Position numbers and translations under genes: made by a program. 64,000 bases of DNA from Artocarpus heterophyllus (lineage: Eukaryota; Streptophyta; Magnoliopsida; Rosales; Moraceae). The notes under the pieces were generated by a model. The model ran no database searches and was not told the DNA's origin. It saw only the letters and a list, made by a program, of their open reading frames with translations. Within the stretch, counting starts at the first letter, position 1. Each line of letters starts with the position of its first letter. Below, piece after piece: positions 26,227 to 36,697 of this stretch. Location: positions 11,929,000-11,992,999 of the forward strand of contig CM046348.1 of the NCBI GenBank assembly GCA_025403435.1, given 5' to 3'.

Positions 26227-27838
26227 TGATAAGAATATATATTTTTCATAATTTTTGTATCATTTATCCTTGCATTTATTGTCTAAGTTTTTTTGTAATT
26301 CTTATATTTTTATTTATATTTTTTTATTTTAGGTATTTTATTATTAAACAATAAAAATTGGAATAAAATAAGGGTTTTTGAGCTTCAAGATCTTATACAA
26401 TTTATGTGGAGTCCGATGGACATCGTAGATCGAGAATTGGAGTTGAATCGAGTAAAGAACCTCAAAAACTGGTCAAGGACCCAAGCTGATGTGTGCCAGC
26501 ATGCCAAGTTGCCCAACAGCCCCCACCAAATGCAGACATGCTCCAGTGTAGCCAAACATGCATGTCAGCGTGTATCCTATGTGCAGCCCCCCAGGTCGAA
26601 GTAGGCACGAGGTCCCACAAGCCCAACATGCCACCACGCGCATTCCAACATCTTGCATTCTAGCATCATGGGGGCCCTATGCTCTAACACAAGCCCTTAC
26701 TCATCCAGCATAGCCTACTGACACGCCCAGTGCAGCCATGTAGCCTAAATGACACGGCCACATGCCTACCCCGAGTTTGGCTATTTTGAAGCAAAAAATG
26801 CCTCATTTTGATGTAGGAACCCTACAAGGGATAAATAACCCGTTACAGCTCAAAGGAAATGGGGCTTTTCAGAGTTTTGACTTTTAAAACTCAAAGGAGA
26901 CCAAGGAGGAGGAGAAAAGGAGGCCATAGGAGAGAGCTCTAGTGGAGCCGACAGCTTTCTGACGCTAAATTTGTTCTTTTCTCTTACTCTTTCTCTATTT
27001 CCTTTGTAATTATATTATTTTAGTTTGTATCTTGGCTATGGGTGATTTCTAAACTTTAAACTTAATTATGTAGAAATTGTATGAATAATTTCCAGATTTC
27101 CTATCTAAGATTGTTTGTATTTCATCATAATTTCAAGTTTATAATTTTTTTTTGGTTATATTTAGGTGTACAACTAGATATGACTTGAGAATTGTCTAAC
27201 ACTAGGTTAGAATGCTTGATCCGTAATTGTCTTGTTGTTCTAATCATTAGTAGCAAATTGTAATCACTGATTATGGTCAAGTTTTTGTATGATTGCATGT
27301 GGAATACAACATAGGTTAAATGAACTCAGCTTTTACGTGTTTGTTATCTAGATCAACCTATCTTTCTTAGAGTAATGCTTCTATTAGATTAAACTTAGCA
27401 AGTTTCTTCCTAGGTTATTTGACGGAAAGGGGTTTACTAAAACGTTTGTCTTATTAAATCTATATTGTGAGGAAGGATTGGGGTAGTAAAACTTCTCACT
27501 AGCTACAGCTATTAGCTTCGATGGAAAATTTAGAAATAAATTCTATAATAATTTGCTTAATTAATGTTTAGTGGTGATGAATGATCCTATAACCAGTTTT
27601 TATTATAACTGTTCTGTAATGTTTCATTCATTTATTTCTATTTTAAATTATTAATTTAGTTAAAAATCCAAAATCCTTGTCTTTGTGTTTAGTTTAATTT
27701 AGCTTTTTAAATTTGAAAATTAATTAATTAGACCCAGTTTTCCTAAAGGAACACCCTTGTTTATTGTTTTACTCAATCACAAGTATATTACAACTCAACA
27801 AAGTTTTATCTTCTGACAACTCGTTTGGGATCCTATCA
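26227..27838 (+). repeat. 5' LTR of the Athila/Tat-like element
   Basis: 1612 bp, TGATAAG...CCTATCA. A TATA-like GGATAAATAACCC near 26830 corresponds to GGTATAAATACCCC near 33314 in the other LTR and is likely the element's promoter. Confidence 0.88.
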
Positions 27839-30559
27839 AAATTTTGGCGCCAGTTGTCGGGGAACTGTTCATCTAATTAATTAGGCAATTGTTTTTCATT
27901 TTGTTTTGGGTTTTTGTTGTTTTTGTTTATGTTTCTGTTTTTGTTAGTTTTAATTTAATTTCCTATTAAGTTTTAGTAATTATTGTTTTTGTGTTTGTTT
28001 TACAAGGTACTTTGAGATTTTACTATTAGACGTGTATGCCATAAGGAGTAAAAATATAATATATTTTTGAGGATATGTTTATCAATAAAGAATTTATTTA
28101 TTATTTATATACTAAATTTTGTCCTCTTTACATTCATATTTGTTGAATGTATGTTAAGCAAAATAATAGTCTAAGACTGTCAGTCTAAACTTTAAGAATT
28201 GGGCATATGATGGACAGATTATGCACAAAACACGATTCTTGAGATGACAGTCTAAATCATAAGATTCATAATCAAGGGAATAAAGATGGGCGCTTTATTC
28301 ATGCCAAGATTGTTATGTTGTCCATATCCCTATTGGGAGATGGTTTGTCTTGACCATCGGAGGTGGACACTGCGAATAGAAATATTGGCACATTGTCATA
28401 GGTGACGATGTGTTGGATCGGGTCATAAAGTGAATTGATTTGGATTAATCTCAACAAATCAGTTCACTTTAGATAATCATTTGTATTATATCTTAATCCT
28501 ATGATGAATAATAGGCCCATTGTCTTGATTTATATCTTTTGATGTACCAAAGGGTGACATCCACATTTTTAATAGTAGTACGTATGCCAATACATTAGAG
28601 GCATGACTCTTGATAGCGTAGACCTGTTATTCATAGATATGGAATCCATAGCTCCTCTTTAGGAGTAGTGAGATCCTCTTATGTGTATTATCTTGTAATT
28701 GAAAAACTAGAGCGCTCAACCATTTGGATACATAGGTGTAACTAAATGGTATACTGTCTTGGGATGGTAAGTTTTTCAATGGTGAGATAATGGAATGTAA
28801 GATAAAAATAATCGTGAATGTAAGACAGAATTTATCTTTAAGCCGATTATGGATACTCCTATAGGGAAACGCTACATTACGATATGTCATAGAGACTTAG
28901 CTACATGGGCTTTGTAATTCTATATAGTTCGAGAGTGCAGCTCCAAGCTTTTAATTGAGTAGTGTTGGAGTTGATAATTATGAAATGTATATCTAGGATA
29001 TTGGGTTTCATAATTATCGAGAACTTGAATTATATATGTCCATCAGGTCCTCTTTGCTAGCTTATAAAAATCTTGTAACGATACGGCGTACTTTTCCAAT
29101 AATTGGTGACTTATGTCAAATTTATCAAATTGGCTAAAATTCAGAAGAATCAAATAATTCATGTCTATTTATCGGATGAATTAATTTTGTCAAGATAAAC
29201 TTGTTGAATTATTGGGATCAGATAATTCTTGTTTGTTTATCAGTTGATTTAATTTTGAATAAATTAAATCAAGATAAACTTGTAGAATTATCAGGAATTC
29301 ATTTATTTTCCTAAAGATTATCTAGATAAAGTTGTTTTAATTAGATAATTTCTCTATTGGGTTATTTTAATTAAAACTGAGACTTTATCCTATAAAATCT
29401 CGGGTGAAGAATAAAAGATTCACTGGGATTTTTTATCGCAGGTTCAGCATATCGATCCTCAGGTTTGGCCTGTCGATGGGCCAAGTTTAGCATGCTGATT
29501 AGACAAATCGACATGTCGGCCGTGAGATAAAAAGATCACACGTTTAGACACAAATTTTATCAGATATCGATTCTGATTTGAATCTGATTTAAATTTTTGA
29601 GGCATTATCTGACAATGACTGACTCCTGAGCCCAACCTCTATAAAAAGGGGAGTGAGTCTCATTATTATAGTTGAGAGATTAAAAATGAGACTATGTTGT
29701 TGAGACTCTAGAAACCCCCTGAAAGCTATTGTTCACAAATCACGAACTATAGCTTTGGGTTCTCTCAATTGGTTGGAAGGAGAATCACCTAGTAGAAAAG
29801 CTGAACGACGTGAGCCCATACTTACTCTAGTCGTGCATAGAGAATAGCAAAGAAGGCTAGTTGGTTGAGGTCCTTCAAGAACGCATATCTCTTCACGAAT
29901 TGATGGAGCTTTTTTGCATTTACGAGGTTAGTAAGATCTGGTTAATTTATGCATATACCATGTCAAACTTGTGTTTTGAAAAATAATCTAATATATAAAA
30001 TTTTAAAATTTTGCTACGTATTATTTTTCTAACAATTGGTATCAGAGACATGGTTTTTACGTAAATTTACGAGTTTGTGATTATGCTATATGTATAAATT
30101 GAGTGATCTTGATCTCTCCTATGCTTGAATTTAATTTTGTAGAGAGTTGGCACTCAAGGTTTCTATAAAATTTTATATGTTGCTATGGACTATATGGTGA
30201 ATTTTTCAAATTAATTATGGTTAATTAAATTATTACTTAATTATTAATTAATTAATTAATTTATACCGTCTATAGTTCCTTATAGGTTAGAATGTGTATC
30301 TAGGTTTTTCATGTAATTAGATGGCAGACTATCATCTCCATCTAAGAATTATTATTTAATTTTAAATTTGTAAAAATTTTGTAATTAAATAATCATTTGG
30401 AGAAGAAGGATCCAGAAGGCGGATCTAGAAGATAAATGATAGCATTTATAGGTATTTCCTAAGTCTCTAATTTTATATTTTTGAATTGTTGAAAATAAAA
30501 TTGATAAATTGCATCAAAATTATATTTTTTGAAAAAAAAAAAAGCCATCTCTGCTTGGT

Positions 30560-30755
30560 CGGCATGCTAGAACTCCAAGATCGGCAGGCCGATGGTCGCA
30601 GAATTGGCAGGCCAGACTTCGGGTTTGGTAGGCTATCCGTGAGGTAGAAATCAGATGGCTCTAGCGGCAGGCCAAACTGTCATGACCAGTAGGCCGACCT
30701 GAAAAGATCGACAGGCTGAAGGGTCATGACTGGCAAGCTTGCCGGTAGAAAGCTG
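30560..30755 (+). repeat. Imperfect GGCAGGCC-type repeats in the Copia leader
   Basis: GGCAGGCC, GGTAGGCT, GTAGGCCG, GACAGGCT and similar 8-mers recur about every 25-35 bp. Related phrases (GGCCTGTCGATGGGCC) appear in the LTR near 29470. The region is much richer in GC than its surroundings. Confidence 0.6.
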
Positions 30756-31715
30756 GAAATTTTTTCAAAAAATGTGCAGTGTTTGATACAATTTTAATTT
30801 TAATTTTGGGACGATTATGAGAAACATTAAATTTGGATATGACTAGAAATTTAGAGTATTCGATTAATACGAGATTGAAAACTTGAAGATAGGGATTACA
30901 TGAAGAAGGATACAGCTAGAGGATTCAAGAATGAAGAATCGATAATATGTTTCAATTATTCTCTTGTAATCTTTATTTTTTATCCTCTAAGGTGGAACAA
31001 TAATATTTCATTTATTTATTATTATTTTGCTTGTAGCTTTGCTTGATTGCTTTGCTTATCTGTATTATAATATGATTTACCATGTATATTGATAACATGC
31101 ATATAGAATAAGGAGTGCCACTCATTTAAAAATTGTTCATGCATGTTTTTAAAATAAAACCTTGATTTCAAAAGATTAAGTGGGAAAAGGTTTTCAAAGA
31201 GAGGACCTAAGGCCTCCATCATTGGTCCATAGGTAGCACATGGTGGTTCAGACCCCTGGGAAGGGACTTCATCATATACCAGGTTGGATCTCCAAGAGGA
31301 TAAGGTATTTTAGCATGATTTATCGTTGCACACCCCTAGGTGGTAATTATAAATCATGGATAAAATATTGAAATGATGGTTATACACTAATGTTAATTTT
31401 ATTATAACCTCCCCTAAGAGCTCTGTTAATAAAATTAATGACCAAAGAAACGATTATTAATATATACTGGATTATACGGGTCCTGGATGGCATATATTAA
31501 TCAGGAGGGGATCTGTATTCCTAATTGAATTTGGCATGACTCCTCTAGGAGCTTGTTGAATTTTGAGTTGGAAATTATCGTTGTAAGGTTGTGATATTTT
31601 CAAAGTTTTGATACATAAACACATTTATATGTTTTTACATTATAGTGTTATCTTACTAAATTATTATGCTATGTTTGCTTATGTTTGGTATATGATTCTT
31701 TATTGTAAATTAAAA

Positions 31716-32537
31716 ATGTCTAAAAATGCTTTATCATCGATACTTGACAAAAACCAATTAACCGAAGAGAATTATAATAATTGGAAACAGAACCTGAATA
31801 TCGTTCTCTCCTTTGAGAAATTGAAATTTGTGCTGACAACCTTTTGTCCTCCTGAGCCTATAAGAAATTCCACCAACGATCAAATCCAAGCAAATGTTAG
31901 TTGGAAAGATGCAAATGATCAGGTCCGCTGCTATGTTATGGCCAGCATGAACAACATGCTACAGGCTCAACACGAGGATTATGAGACTGCTAAGCAGATC
32001 TTGGATAATCTAGAAGACATTTTTGGAGGCCAGGCCTTAACTAAGCAGCAAAGGGCGCTTCAAAAACTTCTTAACTACAAATAGAAACCAGGGACATCTG
32101 TAAAGGAGCACATGATGTTGGTCATGGGTTACCTCGCTGAAGCACAAACCATGGAGCTGATATCAATGCTGAAACTTAGATGACTATGGTCTTTGAGACT
32201 CTATCTAAAGAGTTTATCCCTTTTAGAGCTACTTTCAATTTAAGCAATAAACGGGATATGATCTTGACGGAGTTGATAAAATAGTTACAGGAGTTTGAAC
32301 TACTGATTAGGGAATCTCCTGCAGGTGGCAAGGCCAATATAGAGGTTGTTTCTGGTTCTAATCCCAACCCTGAGAATGGAAAAAAGCAATTGGCCAAGAA
32401 TGGAAAGTCTTCTGTTCCTACTAACAACAAGAGCAAGAAGAAGAAGAAGAAGAACCTTAAGAAGCTTAAGTGCTTCTTCTGCGGGAAGGTCAGGCACATT
32501 AAGAAGAATTGTAAGGGCCTTTTCCCGAGGAGGTAGG
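31716..32537 (+). pseudogene. Copia gag with zinc knuckle (broken)
   Basis: The frame starts MSKNALSSILD at 31716 and carries the UBN2-type gag core (NYNNWKQNL near the start, QRALQKLL near the end of the first block). It is interrupted by a stop at about 32082 and by others near 32180 and 32282. Downstream lie a Lys-rich stretch and a CCHC-like knuckle (CFFCGKVRHIKKNC). A protease-like trace with ATNHVC follows near 32610. The product would bind the element's RNA in its particle; this copy cannot encode it intact. Confidence 0.75.
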
Positions 32538-32772
32538 TGTGATCTTTTGTATTGAGAAACTTGTTTGGTTGAGAAATCCAGTGACATTTAAGTCATTGAT
32601 TCCAGTGCAACTAATCACGTTTGTGTTTCTCTGTAGGGGTTCAAAGAAACTAAAAGTCTGCTCCGTGAAGACTTCGGATGAGCGATAGATCCTTGGTCTT
32701 AGAAGATTTGTATTTTGTGTCTTTTGTTTGAGCTTTGCTCAAAGATTAGCAAAAGATAAGACTAAGGGAATT

Positions 32773-34237
32773 TGATAAGTGCATATTTTGTCATAATGTT
32801 GTATCATTTTTCCTTGTATTTATTGTCTAACTTTTTGTGTAATTCTTATGTTTTTATTTGTGTTTTTAAGTATTTTAGCATTAACGAATAAAAATTTGAA
32901 TAAATGAGGGTTTTTAAGCTTTAGATCTTATACAATTTTTTTGGAGTCAACAAAAGTCACGGATAAGGATCAGAGTTAAATCGAGCAAAAAAGTTCAAAA
33001 ACTAGTTGAGGACCCAAGCTAGTGCATGCCACCATGCCAGGCTACCCAGCAACCCCCACCACACGTACACATGCGCCAACGTAACCAACCATGCTCACTC
33101 GGGCGCGTCCCATATGCAACCCCCAGGCCAAAGCAGGCGCGTGACCATGCACATTTTAGCATCTTGTGTTCTGGCATCCCGCATGCCCTACCCGCCAGTG
33201 TAGGCCCCTATGAGCCCAGTGACACATGCCGACACACCCAGCTCACCTGTGCGACTACTTCGAGTTTGGCTAATTTGAAGCAAAAAATGCCTTATTTTGA
33301 TGAAAAACCCTAAGGGTATAAATACCCCATTATAGCTCAAAGGAAAGAGAGCTTTTTCAGAGTTTTGGCTTCCAAAACTTAGAAAAGACCAAGGAGGAGA
33401 TGAAGAGGAGACCATGGGAGAGAGCTCTGGCGGAGGCAGCGGCTTTTCGATGCCAAATCTATTATTTTCTCTCACTCTTTCTCTATTTTCCTTTGTACTT
33501 ATGTTATTTTAGTTTGTATTTCGATTATAGTTGATTTATAAACTTTAAACTTCATTATGTAGAAATTACATGAATAATTTCCAGATTTCCTATTTAAGAT
33601 TATTTGTATTTTACTATAATTTCATGTTAATGATTATTTTCTTGTTATATTTAAATGTACATCTAGATATGACTTTATAATTTTCTAATGCTTGGTTAGA
33701 ATGCTTAATCCGTAATTGTCATGTTGTTCTAATCATTAATAGCAAATTGTGGTCATGATTATAGTCAAGTTTTCGTATGATTATAAGTGGAATACTACAT
33801 AAGTTAAATGAATCCAGCTTTTGCGTATTTGTTGCCTTAATCAACCTATCTCTCTTAGAGTAATGCTTCCATTAAATTAAATTTAGCGAGCTTCTATCTA
33901 CAGTTGTTAGTTTCAATGAAAAATTTGGAAATAAATTCTATGGTTATCTGCTTAATTAATGTTTAGTGGTGGTGAACGATTCTATAGCCATTTTTTATTA
34001 TAATTGTTTTGTAATATTTTTATTTATTTATTTTTGTTTTAAATTATTACTTTAGTTAAAAAATCCAAAATCCTCTGCCTTTGTGTTTAGTTTAATTTAA
34101 GTTTTTGAATTTAATAATTAATTAATTAGACCCAGTTTTCCTGTAAGAATGACCATTGCTCACCACTTTACTTAATAACGACTATACTAGAACTCAGCAA
34201 GGTTTTATCTTTTGACGGGTCCTTTAGGATCCTATCA
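32773..34237 (+). repeat. 3' LTR of the Athila/Tat-like element
   Basis: 1465 bp, with the same TGATAAG...CCTATCA ends as the left LTR. It is shorter mainly because about 100 bp corresponding to roughly 27405-27500 are missing. The many substitutions between the two LTRs point to an old insertion. Confidence 0.88.
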
Positions 34238-34242
34238 ACAAG

Positions 34243-35172
34243 ATTCCTAGAGCATAAAGGAACTAGATGAGCCTTGCCCAGCAAGTCCAAAAGTCTTACA
34301 AAACATTTATAAAAAAAGACTAGCAATAGATCAATACATGGTTCCAATTATGCTTAATTATGAACATCTTATCTTGTGTTTGGCAGTGGTAGTTTACACC
34401 ACTTTTTCAGTTATAAACGGTATAAAACTCTTACATGCTATAGTAACAATAAAAAAATCGCTATTGTGTAAAGCTCTCACATGCTACAGTAAAAACAGTT
34501 CTAATCAACAGTTACCACCACCATGCAAAACACCCTATTAGTCATGTTCTTCTTGTTCTAAATTGTGGGCATAGGTGTTCGTACTATGTGGGTGCTCATT
34601 GAACATCAATATCATATCTCACCTTGACATGATGCTCCCTTTGGGTCGAGAGATATAATCCTCACCAAAATGGAGGTTGGTACGATACTTAATTATCTTG
34701 ACTTGAGAGTTTAAATTACCAATCTTGTAAACTTGGTGAGCATATTGTATGTCATGACTTATTATCTAAAGAAATATGCATAACAAATGCAATTGCAAAC
34801 CACATTAATAAAGCATATGAAGAATCATTTTCTTTATGCTATAGGTGAGGTTTGAAACTTACTTAAACCTCATACTAATGTTTCCAGTTTAATCCTTTCC
34901 CTTGTATATTTGGCTTTGTAACCTGTTTAAGCAACGCCCAACAATTAGTTCGAGTCTATACTATTGGTCTTTTTTTATACCGCTAGACATAGATGCACTT
35001 TAGTCATATTTTACGTCTCATAATATGGCTCGAAGCTTTGCATAATTCGGTTCATTATTTTCTAAAAAATGTGAAGCCTATAAGCTAAGCTTGGGCTCCG
35101 TTTTAACTATTTTATACAATGATAATTTTTCCCTCAACGGGTCTTAGAAAAATTTCAACCTCTTTTGGCTTA
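34243..35172 (-). repeat. Right (5') LTR of the chromovirus, second part (truncated)
   Basis: It continues the match to the left LTR from 14344 to about 15100 (for example CCCAGCAAGTCCAAA and TAGCAATAGATCA in both). Similarity stops at TCTTTTGGCTTA (35172), so the outer part of this LTR is lost. It also contains a MITE that the left LTR lacks. Confidence 0.85.
34376..34540. mobile_element. hAT-like MITE, copy 2, inserted in the chromovirus LTR
   Basis: Ends GTGTTTGGCAGTGG / CATGCAAAACACCCT form imperfect inverted repeats. The DNA between them is missing from the left LTR, which shows it is an insertion. The internal CTCTTACATGCTATAGTA matches copy 1. Confidence 0.7.
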
Positions 35173-35943
35173 TACTGCTTTCCTCAAGGTCACTTAGGTT
35201 TAGCCCTAGCCATTTGGGACCAACATCTCTACTTGCAAAGACAATTATTTCAATCATTCCTAACATTGGAATCACTACCACGAACTCGTTAGCCTTTGCC
35301 ACCCGACATATTGCCACATCATACCTAATGACTATACCAATTGGAACAACTGGAGAAAGACACAAAAGTTGCACCCTACATGTCAACAAGCCCACCACTG
35401 AATAGCCCAAAAAACTCTTACGATAATCTTTTAAATTATGAGAAATGATTTAATAAGAGTTAATTATATAATTATATCTTTCAATTTCAATTCATTTTAT
35501 CTTATCTTTATGTTTTTAGAAACTACAAAGACATTCTTTAAATTTGAAAAACTTGATTGAGTTTCATCCCTCACAACCTTGGGACAAATTTTAAACTTTT
35601 TTTTATCTTAAAAACAATTTTAAAAATTATTTCAATAGTTAAAAGGCATACATCTGAAGATCTTTTTTTCGAAGTTTGATGTTTTATTTTAGGGCTTTTT
35701 ACATTTCTTTAATTTTATAAATATTTTTTCTAAGCTGTATAAAGGTTGTTATGTTGTTTCATCCTATGATTTCTATCATAAAGTAAGCGATGAATGGACT
35801 ACAATAAGTTTTTGAAATACAAAAGAGACTCTTGTATTTTTAAAAACTACGTAAAACTTGAGAAATATTTAGAATTAGGAAATACAATTGTGTAGCTAAT
35901 GTAAATTAATAATATTTTTCACTGTTACCTTTTTGAACTTACG
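35173..35943. other. Unassigned intergenic sequence
   Basis: Open frames occur on both strands at 35144-35410, but I recognise no family in either. The rest is AT-rich without defined repeats. Confidence 0.4.
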
Positions 35944-36322
35944 CACTTTGCAATTTGCCTATTAAATTTTTAACTTTGGTAATTTGGACCCTGAAATTAT
36001 AAAGTTATGATAAATCACCCTATTAATAGCGATATTAATTTTTTTTTTACTAATATTGACATGTGATTTTCAAATTGTTCAATATTAAGAGAATGAAAGG
36101 TCCTTCTTATTAATATAAACCTAAAATTATATTTAAAATAAAGTTAATTCAAAACATCCTATTTTAATAAAACTTAATTAAAAATTTTAACCACAACGAA
36201 GATATAAATGTAAAAATTAACAAGTTTGGTATCGCTAATAATGAGGATAATTTATTATAAATTTATAAATTTAAAATATAACTTGCCAAAAGTTAAAAGT
36301 TTAATAACAAATTCAAAATATA
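35944..36322. mobile_element. MITE with about 32-bp terminal inverted repeats
   Basis: The left end, from CACTTTGCAATTTGCC into TTTTTAACTT, matches the reverse complement of the right end (TTGAATTTGTTATTAAAC into TTTTAACTT) with a few mismatches. The interior is AT-rich and non-coding. It lies about 375 bp upstream of the ABA4 start codon. Confidence 0.5.
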
Positions 36323-36429
36323 GCTAAGTTCCAAAGGCGAGGAGGCAAAAAGGGCCTCAACAATATTAGTGCTTTTCCGCTTGATCTTGGCCAACATATT
36401 AGTGCTCTATACGGCTCTATCACCTTGCT

Positions 36430-36697
36430 TTTTCTGGAGTGTAGCTTAGCTGTGAGTGAGTGAGTGCGCAATAACCTTCCTTTTTTCTACCCTTTTCCTC
36501 TCTCTCTCCTCCCTCTCTCCCTCTCTTTCTCTCTCCAAGTTGCGTGCGTGCGTGCGATGTTTGCAATTGTTTGCTCGGAGTGGCCAAACTCTAGAGCTAT
36601 TTTATTATAACACATTGTACTCGGACTATATTAAGAACCCAATAAATGGGGCATTCTTGTTGGCTTTGATAGTGGGTTTCTTCACTTCGCACCGAAC
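36430..36697 (+). promoter_or_regulatory. ABA4 upstream region with pyrimidine patch and two small upstream ORFs
   Basis: A CT-rich tract at 36476-36537 resembles the Y-patch of plant core promoters or a pyrimidine-rich 5' UTR. Between it and the start codon lie two complete short upstream ORFs, 36557-36610 (17 codons plus stop) and 36646-36669 (7 codons plus stop). If transcription starts in or before the CT tract, both would be in the leader. Confidence 0.45.

Larger units (their letters stand above)
28050..32690 (+). mobile_element. Truncated Copia element nested in the Athila/Tat-like element
   Basis: A Copia LTR, probably from about 28964 to 30036, contains a TATA box (CTATAAAAAGGGGAG near 29640). 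It is followed at once by TTGGTATCAGAGAC, the initiator tRNA-Met primer-binding site. A leader, a gag frame and the start of a protease follow, and the element then stops at about 32.69 kb without RT, integrase or a second LTR. The left border is uncertain: 28050-28963 looks like non-coding Copia sequence and may be part of a longer LTR or a 3' leader. Confidence 0.65.
26227..34237 (+). mobile_element. Athila/Tat-like Ty3-gypsy LTR element inserted in the chromovirus LTR
   Basis: Two similar LTRs, both starting TGATAAG and ending CCTATCA, delimit the element. The flanking 5-bp target duplication ACAAG is perfect (26222-26226 and 34238-34242). Directly after the left LTR lies TTTTGGCGCCAGTTGTCGGG, close to the primer-binding site complementary to tRNA-Asp used by Athila/Tat elements. 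The purine-rich AAGATAAGACTAAGGGAA precedes the right LTR. Almost none of its own internal coding region is seen; most of the interior is Copia DNA. It is therefore non-autonomous. Confidence 0.88.

Noticed and set aside
35144..35410. 88-codon minus and 63-codon plus frames
   Set aside because: Overlapping frames on both strands with no motif, next to a truncated LTR; probably chance.
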